Below, piece after piece: positions 1-5,334 of a DNA stretch of 7,053 nt (position 1 is the first letter of the stretch; each line of letters begins with the position of its first letter). The translations under genes and the position numbers were made by a program. The DNA is taken from positions 1-7,053 of the forward strand of contig DAIBSV010000095.1 in the NCBI GenBank assembly GCA_027415455.1. Direction: 5' to 3'. This DNA is from Nitrospirota bacterium. Lineage in GTDB: Bacteria; Nitrospirota_A; Leptospirillia; Leptospirillales; Leptospirillaceae. The notes under the pieces are model-generated. The model had not been told where the DNA came from and did no database searches. It worked only from the letters and a program-made list of their open reading frames with translations.

Positions 1-64
1 AGTCTGCCGGGCATGATCCTTGCTTGCAAGGAGAAACCGGACCCCGACAAAAAAATGAAAGGGG
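1..64. repeat. 64-bp direct repeat, copy 1 (at the window edge)
   Basis: Bases 1-64 are identical to 1105-1168 in the same orientation. Identity stops at base 65 (g here, t in copy 2). The leftward limit is unknown because the window begins here. The unit contains the palindromic core CCTTGC-TT-GCAAGG (18-31) and the left half of a hairpin that is complete only in copy 2. The open frame of the minus-strand gene runs through it without a stop. Confidence 0.95.
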
Positions 65-736
65 GAAATCTTTTCGAGAAGACGGCGGCCCAGGGGGAGA
101 AGGTCCGGAAGATCGGGGGCCAGGATTCCGGAGCCCAGCAGGATCGAGATCTTGATCGACACCGCGTCCGCCAGAACAGGGGGAGGGATGGTCTCCGCCC
201 AGTCGGGGGGGAAGGATCGCCCAGAAAAGATGGTCCTTGAAGTGAGAGGTCAGGAGGTATCCGTCGTAGGCTTTTTTCGCGAGCTTCTCCAGCGACTCCA
301 TCTCTTTGATGTCGCGGGCGTAGAAGGCCGCGAGGAGGCGGCGGATGTAGACCGGATCGTAGAAGTTGGTGTAGACCGGGTCCGCGGGAGGGTGGGAGGG
401 ATTCAGGCGCCCCAGGATCTCTTTGGCGCGGGCGGGCCCTTTCGGACCCTCGAAGAGCTCCCGGAGGGCGAGCGAGGTCAGGGTCTGGTTCCAGCGGTTG
501 GAGGAGCCGGTCTCCCAGCGGTCGAAGTCGAGGCCGGTCCGGAGGCGGCTGACCTCCGGAAGGATCCAGTCTTTTCCCCCCGCCGGGCGCGGGAAGAGAT
601 CGCCGGTGTTCAGAAGGCCCAGGAGACGTTTGTCGTCTTTCAGGTTGAGCGCGATGACCAGCCCCAGGAGGAGGCGGGACTGGGGGGAGAGCCCTTCGTA
701 ATAGCGGACCGGATCGTGTTCGGGTTTGGGGGACAA
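1..736 (-). CDS. Hypothetical protein, partial, with an apparent frameshift near the left end
   Basis: I do not recognise this family. The start chosen is a TTG at 736, because AGGAGG lies 7 bases upstream of it on the minus strand. An in-frame ATG at 925 is possible but has only a weak ribosome site, and its extension is Pro/Ser/Gly-rich, with a signal-like hydrophobic stretch (RLCLLFFL) just before the TTG. The first roughly 175 codons encode a soluble, mostly helical-looking protein rich in Trp, Tyr, Leu and Arg (for example DPVRYYEGLS, YDPVYIRRLLAAFYARDIKE). At a run of seven C (205-211) the reading becomes low-complexity. Removing one C restores a protein-like frame (WAETIPPPVLADAVSIKIS, then LPLGRRLLEK) down to about 65. 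Both frames stay open to the window edge, so the true C-terminus is not seen. The last 64 bases belong to a repeat and may not be native. It is divergent from the outer-membrane gene and has no visible partner. Confidence 0.6.
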   Translation of the reverse strand, partial: MSPKPEHDPVRYYEGLSPQSRLLLGLVIALNLKDDKRLLGLLNTGDLFPRPAGGKDWILPEVSRLRTGLDFDRWETGSSNRWNQTLTSLALRELFEGPKGPARAKEILGRLNPSHPPADPVYTNFYDPVYIRRLLAAFYARDIKEMESLEKLAKKAYDGYLLTSHFKDHLFWAILPPRLGGDHPSPCSGGRGVDQDLDPAGLRNPGPRSSGPSPPGPPSSRKDFPLSFFCRGPVSPCKQGSCPAD

Positions 737-1104
737 GGGGTAGCCTCCTCGGGGAGTCGGAGCGGAAGAGGGGCCGGGAGGGGAGAGGAAAAAGAGAAGG
801 CAGAGACGCGGGACCTCCTGGCGGCCTCCCGACCCGGATTTTGTAAATAAAGGTCGGACCAGATTTCTTTCATTGTAGGAAAAATCGGAGAAATTTTGAA
901 GAGGGTCCGGGGGAATGGCCCGCATGATCCCGCCCTTGCGCCGGCCGGAACGGGATTGACGGAAAACCGGTCCTCGCCCGGAACGCTCGCCGGAGGGTGT
1001 GGCCCGGATTGTGCGGCCGGATGGGGCGATTTCGCGAAAACGGGACGGGCGTGCGGGGTGTGCGGAAAATGAATATCGTGTAACGACAAAGGCTTGCGTG
1101 AGAA

Positions 1105-1168
1105 AGTCTGCCGGGCATGATCCTTGCTTGCAAGGAGAAACCGGACCCCGACAAAAAAATGAAAGGGG
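1105..1168. repeat. 64-bp direct repeat, copy 2 (intergenic)
   Basis: Exact copy of bases 1-64, located between the divergent unknown gene and the outer-membrane protein gene. Here the sequence continues into ggggtccg, which completes an 8-bp stem begun inside the repeat. Copy 2 therefore looks like the complete natural context, and copy 1 looks cut off partway through the structure. The offset between the copies is 1,104 bases. Confidence 0.95.
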
Positions 1169-1172
1169 TCCG
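1142..1172. other. Hairpin with A-rich loop
   Basis: CGGACCCC (1142-1149) pairs perfectly with GGGGTCCG (1165-1172) around a 15-base loop that includes seven consecutive A. On neither strand is the stem followed directly by a T tract, so it is not an ordinary terminator. It could be a protein-binding site, a transcript structure or part of a small mobile repeat. The function is unknown. Confidence 0.6.
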
Positions 1173-1423
1173 CGATTCATCGGCGAAACATGAAGGCCCC
1201 GGAGGATGCGGACCGGCAACATCTTCGGCCCGCGACCCGCCCGGAGGCCGCACCGGAAAGGAGGCGTTTCTCTCTTTCGTCACGGATCCTTGAGGAATTT
1301 GTTCGAAGAAGGTTTTCCCCCTGGCACGCCGGATGCAAGGATGCACGGCATACCTGCCCGATCGGATGGGCGGGGGGAAAGGGAGAGTTCCTCCCCATTA
1401 CGTCAACTTCAGGAGGTTTTACT

Positions 1424-2275
1424 ATGGCAAAGCAGGGAACCGTGTCCGTCGCCCGGGGTCTGTCCCGGTCCTTTCTCCGAACGTCCGTCCTCTCCGCGGC
1501 GATTCTCTCCGCCGCTCTTCTTTCCTCCCCGTCCTTCGCCGGCGAGACGATTCCGCCGCCGACCCCCTCCTCCGGCTCCCTGCCCACTGCCTCGAATCCG
1601 GCCAACAACTCCACCACGGGCCAGATGATGGCGATGCAGCAGGCGGTGATGGCCAACGGTGCGAGCGGAAATTCCTCCTTCGACGGCAACGTGCCCAAGT
1701 CCACCTCGCTCTCGGCGAACTTCGGGTGGATGGATACCTTCGATAATAGTGTCTTTGGTGATGGTTACGGCGGGGGCGTCACGGCGACCCACTGGATCAC
1801 CTCGAAGATCGCTCTCCAGGCTTCCATCGAAATCGATTCGTTCGGTTTGACTCAGCTCAACAGGACTGCGAACGCGGTCGGTCTGAACGGGAGACAGAAT
1901 TCTGCCGGGACTCCCGTGATCCCGATCACCCTGGGCGGTCTCTACGACTTCACCGGCGGCAAGAGCTGGGTCAATCCCCAGTTCTTCCTCGACGGTGGTC
2001 CAGCGGTAACCCTGAACGGCGGATCCATGCCTCTCTACGCCGATGTCGGGGTCGGGGTGACGACGCCTTTGGCCAAGCTCTCGGACGCCTTGGCCGGAAT
2101 TGACCTCTTCGCCAACATCCGTATGGCCTACCTCTCCAATATGGGGGGACTGGCCGATACGGCGACGGCAGCTGATCTGACTGCCAACGCCAATACCGGA
2201 AAGAGCCTCGTCGGAGCCAGCAACCAGGACATGTTCTACATGCCCATCGAGTTCGGCGCCACCTTCGTGTTCTAG
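1424..2275 (+). CDS. Secreted outer-membrane beta-barrel-like protein
   Basis: This 283-residue protein is most likely exported and inserted in the outer membrane; its substrate or role is unknown. The ATG at 1424 is chosen because AGGAGG (1411-1416) lies 7 bases before it and because the protein then begins with a signal peptide: basic residues (R11, R15, R19), a hydrophobic core (about 21-33, VLSAAILSAALL) and a probable cleavage after SFA at residue 39. A Pro/Ser/Thr/Asn-rich linker follows (about 40-75). The rest shows alternating Gly/aromatic strands such as GGGVTATHWI, ALQASIEIDSFG, PITLGGLYDF and LFANIRMAYL. The C-terminus FGATFVF ends in Phe, as expected for the last strand recognised by the BAM machinery. 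No Cys lipobox is present. The gene appears monocistronic, with a strong intrinsic terminator directly after the stop. The barrel assignment is inferred from the pattern, not from recognition of a named family. Confidence 0.88.
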   Translation: MAKQGTVSVARGLSRSFLRTSVLSAAILSAALLSSPSFAGETIPPPTPSSGSLPTASNPANNSTTGQMMAMQQAVMANGASGNSSFDGNVPKSTSLSANFGWMDTFDNSVFGDGYGGGVTATHWITSKIALQASIEIDSFGLTQLNRTANAVGLNGRQNSAGTPVIPITLGGLYDFTGGKSWVNPQFFLDGGPAVTLNGGSMPLYADVGVGVTTPLAKLSDALAGIDLFANIRMAYLSNMGGLADTATAADLTANANTGKSLVGASNQDMFYMPIEFGATFVF

Positions 2276-2291
2276 AAGTCTTGTCTCCTGG

Positions 2292-2321
2292 GGGAGGAGG
2301 CGTCTCTCCTCCCTCTTTTTT
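2292..2321 (+). terminator. Rho-independent terminator of the outer-membrane protein gene
   Basis: GGGAGGAG (2292-2299) and CTCCTCCC (2306-2313) form a perfect 8-bp GC-rich stem with a 6-base loop. It is followed by TCTTTTTT (2314-2321) and lies 16 bases after the stop codon. This is a textbook intrinsic terminator and separates this gene from the pentapeptide gene downstream. Confidence 0.9.
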
Positions 2322-2477
2322 CCCTTCCGTTCCCTTTCTCCGAATGTCCACCATGGGATCCTACCGCCAGGGGTTCACCATGACCGCCGTCATACTCCCC
2401 CTTCGCCCCCGGATGCCAGAATCCTCTCCTGTCGTCCATTCGGACACGCTGATCGGAAACCCAGGGGAGCCATGGGA

Positions 2478-3038
2478 ATGACGCGGGAGGAATTCGTGCG
2501 GGATCTCGGACTCGGGCGCCGGAACTTCTCAGGCGAGGAGCTCGGGGGACTCGACCTGTCCGGACTCGATCTGTCGGGGCTCGACTTCGTCGACGCCGAT
2601 CTATCGGGATGCCGGCTTTCGGGAGCCCGGTTCGTCAAGGCCGGCCTCTCCCGGGCGAATCTTTCCGGGGCCACGATGGTCGAGTGCGACCTCACGGGGG
2701 CCAAGCTCTCGCGCGCCGATTTGACCGGATCGGATCTGTCGGGGGCCCACCTCTACGAGGCGAACCTCACCCGCTCGCGGCTGGTCGGCTCGCGGCTGGT
2801 CGGGACAAACCTCACCCGGGCGAGGCTCCGGCGCGTCGACCTCACCCGGGCCAACCTGTCGAACGCCGTCATGGTCGACGCCGATCTCACCCGGGCGAAT
2901 CTCACCTCGGCGGTCGTCTTCGGCGCCTGCTTCACCCGGGCCAATCTCGAGCGGGTGATCCTGGTCGATGTGTGTCTTTTGAAGGCCCGGTTCGGAGGGC
3001 TCCGGCCCCCCGAAGCAGGATTCCCCGTCCGTCCTTGA
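2478..3038 (+). CDS. Pentapeptide-repeat protein
   Basis: This is a cytoplasmic protein of about 186 residues made almost entirely of pentapeptide repeats of the A(D/N)Lxx type (for example FVDADLSGCRLSGAR, LSRANLSGA, LTRANLSNAVMVDADLTRANL). Such repeats fold as a right-handed four-sided beta-helix. Some relatives mimic DNA and bind gyrase (Qnr/MfpA), but most have no known role, and nothing here identifies a target. A short non-repeat N-terminus (MTREEFVRDLGLGRRNF) precedes the first coil, and the C-terminus (about 170 on) leaves the repeat pattern. No signal peptide or membrane segment is seen. I chose the ATG at 2478 rather than 2472 because the GGGAG ribosome site sits 8 bases before the former and only 2 before the latter. 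The Rossmann gene follows after 88 bases with no clear terminator, so co-transcription is possible. Confidence 0.9.
   Translation: MTREEFVRDLGLGRRNFSGEELGGLDLSGLDLSGLDFVDADLSGCRLSGARFVKAGLSRANLSGATMVECDLTGAKLSRADLTGSDLSGAHLYEANLTRSRLVGSRLVGTNLTRARLRRVDLTRANLSNAVMVDADLTRANLTSAVVFGACFTRANLERVILVDVCLLKARFGGLRPPEAGFPVRP
2774..2803 (+). repeat. Perfect 15-bp tandem duplication inside the pentapeptide gene
   Basis: CTCGCGGCTGGTCGG occurs twice in a row (2774-2788, 2789-2803). It encodes SRLVG twice, exactly one pentapeptide rung per copy. The exact nucleotide identity suggests a recent in-frame slippage event that lengthened the helix by one pentapeptide. Confidence 0.9.
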
Positions 3039-3126
3039 AGGGGTGATTGCGGTTGTTTTTTTCCGCCTCCGGGTCCAGAATCGAAAAAGTCGACAGTCTC
3101 CGTCAACCCCAAAAAGGAGGAAATGC

Positions 3127-3513
3127 ATGAAAACGGTCAGCGTGCTTCTGGTGGGTCTGGGACGTGTGGGAAGCCGTTTCTACGACAAGCTTCACGCCGT
3201 GGGGCGGGAGCGGGTCCGGATCGTGGGCGTCTGCGAGCGGGATCCCAAGAACCCCCGGATCCCCCAGGTCCAGAAGGACGGCATCCCCGTCCATTCCGAC
3301 TACCGGGAGGCGGTCCGGAGCCTGGGAAGCGCCATCGACATCATCCTCGACACCACGAACGTCCCCGCGGTCAAGCAGGACCTCCGGGCGCTGCTCCAGG
3401 AGACCGCGAACCACCACACTGTGCTGCTTCCCCTCGTGGTCGCCTACCTTATCTGGTACCTCTCCGACCAGACGGAGGAGATGGTCCAGGATCATTCGGA
3501 CACCGGGTATTAG
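3127..3513 (+). CDS. Stand-alone NAD(P)-binding Rossmann-fold protein, 128 residues
   Basis: The N-terminus has a dinucleotide-binding signature: a first strand (VSVLLVG), the GxGxxG loop GLGRVG (10-15), and a second strand ending in an acidic residue (VGVCERD, E37) that usually favours NAD over NADP. Later come SDYREAV (57-63), typical of oxidoreductase and homoserine-dehydrogenase-like N-domains, and the strand IDIILDTT (70-77). At 128 residues it is only the cofactor domain, with no catalytic C-terminal domain. It ends in a hydrophobic segment (TVLLPLVVAYLIWYL, 98-112) and a short acidic tail. It could be a small regulator or NAD sensor, or a truncated Gfo/Idh/MocA-type enzyme; I cannot decide. 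The ATG at 3127 has AGGAGG 6 bases upstream. It follows the pentapeptide gene in the same direction; downstream lies decayed DNA. Confidence 0.82.
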   Translation: MKTVSVLLVGLGRVGSRFYDKLHAVGRERVRIVGVCERDPKNPRIPQVQKDGIPVHSDYREAVRSLGSAIDIILDTTNVPAVKQDLRALLQETANHHTVLLPLVVAYLIWYLSDQTEEMVQDHSDTGY

Positions 3514-3624
3514 AGCGGCCGAAGAGCCGGAAGGGACGATTCCGGTCATTGGAGGATTTGGTCTGGAAAATGCAGGGAATGATGCGGCGCTGAACTTTTC
3601 CTGAAAGCGGGGTCAGGCTTGGGG

Positions 3625-4033
3625 TCAGGGAAAAAAATCTTCGAGGCAGGTTCCGGTTCGGAGTTCCTCGATATTTTTGAAAGGCGCATCCAGGGTCAGA
3701 AGTGCTGCGCCGCGTTCCGGGACCGCGGCGCAAGTCCTCGATCGTTCGAGGGGACCGGGCGTCCTTTTCTTCGAAGCCCCTCGTGGATCAGGGCATAAAA
3801 TCCGCTCTCTTCCCTGTTGCCGCGTGGATCTCTAGGGGAGGTGCGTCAAGAAGACGGGCCAGGGCTTCACGGTTCCGGGGTTCCCGCCGGCCCGATAGAA
3901 AGCCGGTCCGGAGCTCTCCCGGGACGACGGACGGGACAATGATGTGTGGCGCATGCCGGAAGACCCTGAGGACGGTCGGGTCTTTTCTTTCGAGGGCCCC
4001 ATCGTCATTGGTATCGATAAGGACCGGGTGCAA
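3625..4033 (-). pseudogene. vapC: vapC-like PIN-domain toxin, broken by two frameshifts
   Basis: VapC toxins are PIN-domain endoribonucleases neutralised by VapB. Starting at TTG 4033, the frame reads HPVLIDTN (catalytic Asp), then FRHAPHIIVPSVVPGEL (catalytic Glu), and stops early at ADFMP. Adding one T in the run at 3797-3800 continues the family sequence ADFYALIHEGLRRKGRPVPSND (third acidic residue). A second missing base near 3735-3742 gives GAALLTLDAPF (fourth acidic residue), KNIEELRTGTCLEDFFP and a stop at 3625. With both corrections the length is about 136 residues, normal for VapC, and all four acidic active-site residues are kept. The decay therefore looks recent, or the sequence has errors. 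Upstream, the frame is open back through the end of vapB without a stop, so the vapB stop seems lost too. The family assignment is strong; function as sequenced is unlikely. Confidence 0.8.
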
Positions 4034-4292
4034 GGGCTCCTTCCGGAGATCCGGCTCTATTTCTGGAAAGGGCGCAGCGTTCCGTCCAAATACCTCCTCG
4101 TCCTCCCGGCTCCCTGTCCCTGCAGGGTCGCCCTGATCGTGAGGCCCGCCTTCCGCCGTTTTTTTTGAGAAAGATCCCCTCCTTCAGAAGACGAAGCGCA
4201 AGGCTGTCGAGGCTGATCCCTTTGCGTTTCGCGCGTGCCTTCAACTCCCTCAGGATATTGTCGTCTAGACCGCGGCGGCGCATCGGGGCCAG
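4034..4292 (-). pseudogene. vapB: vapB-like antitoxin, frameshifted
   Basis: This is the antitoxin partner directly upstream of vapC. Its N-terminal DNA-binding part is clear: RGLDDNILRELKARAKRKG, then ISLDSLALRLLKEG, as in FitA/ribbon-helix-helix VapB proteins that bind their own promoter. At a run of eight A (minus strand; plus positions 4159-4166) the frame degenerates. With seven A it would continue as KKTAEGGPHDQGDPAG and then SREDEEVFGRNAAPFPEIEPDL, a typical toxin-neutralising tail. An ATG exists at 4283, but the best ribosome site (AAGGAGG, 4306-4300) is 7 bases before a CTG at 4292 (CTG GCC CCG ATG). The original start was therefore probably at 4292 and has mutated. The IS66 remnant ends just upstream of this ribosome site. 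Confidence 0.72.
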
Positions 4293-4299
4293 AATCTGT

Positions 4300-4306
4300 C
4301 CTCCTT
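4300..4306 (-). promoter_or_regulatory. Ribosome binding site of the vapB remnant
   Basis: AAGGAGG on the minus strand, 7 bases before a CTG triplet (4292-4290) and 16 before the first ATG (4283). The spacing points to the CTG position as the ancestral start codon. This is the basis for calling the start decayed. Confidence 0.55.
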
Positions 4307-4309
4307 GTT

Positions 4310-4875
4310 TCCAAGGGGGCCCGGACCAGGAGCGGCCGGACCCGCTCGGCGGGAAGGGCCTGGTCCTCGTGCCGGTCGGCCAGGAGTGACAGGAATCGCG
4401 GTCCGTACTGTGTGGGCGCGTTGGCCCCTTCGGGAGCCGGATCCGTCACCGTCTTCCGGCAGACGGGGCAGCAGGCCTCGGCCAAGCGATATTCCGTCCC
4501 CTCAAGCCGGGGCTCCGGAAGATCGACGATCGGACGGGGTTCGACGTCCGTTGGCGGGACGCCCGAGAGATCCGCACCGCAGGAGCAGGTCGTGACCTTC
4601 CCAGGGCCACCCGGTCGGGATTCGGGACGGCTTACAGCGTATCCCCTTATGTGGCCGGCCGGACCTCCCGGCTTCTTCCTGGACGGAGGCTTGGAGCTGT
4701 TCTGGCAATTCCTGTTCAGTCGTTTTTCGAGCTCCTAGATCTTTTCGAGCAGAGTCCGAATCATCTCCTCTTGAAGACGGATCTTTTCGAAGAGAAGAGA
4801 GCGCTGCGCAAGAAAGAGGCCGGGGACCTGTTCCGGATCGGTCCTCAGAAGATGAAGAAGGAGCCTCTTGATCAA
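4310..4875 (-). pseudogene. tnpC: IS66-family tnpC remnant (N-terminal third only)
   Basis: The frame from a TTG at 4875 reads LRTDPEQVPGLFLAQRSLLF and a helical coiled-coil-like stretch, then an in-frame amber stop (4737-4735). It continues as ELEKRLNRNCQNSSKPPS, the hallmark NSSKPPS of IS66 TnpC, then KKPGG-AGH, a zinc-binding segment (TCSCGADLSG ... CCPVC) and APEGANAPTQYGPRFLSLL. The intact family protein has about 500 residues. Here the alignment ends near LPAERVRPLL and runs straight into the vapB ribosome site. The whole DDE catalytic domain is missing, as are tnpA and tnpB upstream. Residues normally Tyr/Leu in HEYQLLPYERV are changed (HEDQALPAERV), consistent with drift. It is a dead insertion-sequence fragment. 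I could not define the terminal inverted repeats. The right-hand start is approximate. Confidence 0.82.
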
Positions 4876-4880
4876 GAAAG

Positions 4881-5251
4881 GGAGCGGGAGTGGTCATGCC
4901 CCCGGAATGCAGAACTCCGGAGAAAAATGCCAGCGGGTTGGATCCAGGTCGGACCCTGGACCTCCTTGCTCCGACTCTGCCGGGATCCGCCATCAGGGGG
5001 TCCTGAGCAGATACCGCCCTCTCTTGGTGTGGTTGATGTCTCGGAAGGACGTTCAAACCCTATCCAGAAGGGCGTTTTATTTCAAGGGCTCAACATTTCT
5101 AACTTCCAGCATTTTTCGTAGATGCCTTTCCAGGGGGGGTGACAGAGTGGCTGGGAATTCTTTGGGTAGCACCGAGTTGTGGATTGTCGTCAAATCGGTA
5201 ACCCCTGCTCTCGGGATTCGCGTCCTTCTGAAATGTGGAGTGCACGCTCGA
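4881..5251. other. Gene-free stretch between the IS66 remnant and the ATPase promoter
   Basis: No intact gene is seen. The left part (4881-5076) has no recognisable protein similarity in any frame. It contains one small hairpin (TCCAGG 4943-4948 with CCTGGA 4955-4960) of unknown meaning. The right part includes the possible integrase fragment listed separately. Base composition shifts to AT-rich from about 5250. Confidence 0.5.
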
Positions 5252-5262
5252 TTGACTCTCAT
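5077..5262 (-). pseudogene. Possible integron-type tyrosine-recombinase fragment
   Basis: A 61-residue frame starting MRVNRACTPHFRR can be laid against the middle of integron integrases. MRVN matches the (L/M)RVKD motif. About 20 residues later TDLTT is at the place of KDRVT, then VLPKEF matches the (M/L)LP motif, and LSPPLERHLRKMLEV matches the PLxxHLxxV helix. Spacing fits except for a few extra residues between DLTT and VLP. The catalytic Arg and the downstream HxxR and Tyr motifs are absent, so this would be a dead fragment. I aligned it from memory and the resemblance may be chance. The alternative is non-coding sequence. Confidence 0.3.
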
Positions 5263-5280
5263 TCTATATCAATATATATT
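5252..5280 (+). promoter_or_regulatory. Sigma-70-type promoter of the ATPase gene
   Basis: TTGACT (5252-5257) and TATATT (5275-5280) are separated by exactly 17 bases; each matches the consensus at five of six positions. The spacer and flank are AT-rich, unlike the rest of the window. Transcription would begin near 5287, leaving a leader of about 48 bases before the GTG at 5335. This suggests the gene arrived with its own constitutive promoter. Confidence 0.75.
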
Positions 5281-5334
5281 TAAGTATATTTTTTAGGTAT
5301 ACAGTGAAATACTTTGATAGAAGCGGGGGGAGTC

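Larger units (their letters stand above)
737..1423. other. Gene-poor intergenic region of about 690 bp
   Basis: Open frames here are GC-rich shadows without protein-like composition. The right part (1190-1423) is in frame with the outer-membrane protein gene, but it has no signal-sequence logic and lies before that gene's strong AGGAGG, so I treat it as leader. The region must contain the promoters of two divergent genes, but I could not pick a convincing -35/-10 pair. It also holds copy 2 of the 64-bp repeat and a hairpin with an A-rich loop at 1142-1172. Confidence 0.55.

Noticed and set aside
152..850. Long plus-strand open frame of 232 codons
   Set aside because: It is the antisense shadow of the minus-strand gene: Gly/Glu/Arg-rich, no ribosome site, and no domain-like sequence.
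1190..1423. Upstream in-frame extension of the outer-membrane protein
   Set aside because: It would bury the signal peptide 78 residues inside the protein and ignore the strong AGGAGG before 1424.
2601..3128. Minus-strand open frame opposite the pentapeptide gene
   Set aside because: Its regular EVxxGE-type repeats merely mirror the pentapeptide repeats on the other strand.
3527..3545. CCGGAA/TTCCGG hairpin just after the Rossmann gene as a terminator
   Set aside because: Six-bp stem with a 7-base loop, but no T tract follows.
3609..3629. Two copies of GGGGTCAGG near the end of vapC
   Set aside because: Nine bases separated by three is too short to interpret; only two copies, so no CRISPR or iteron array.
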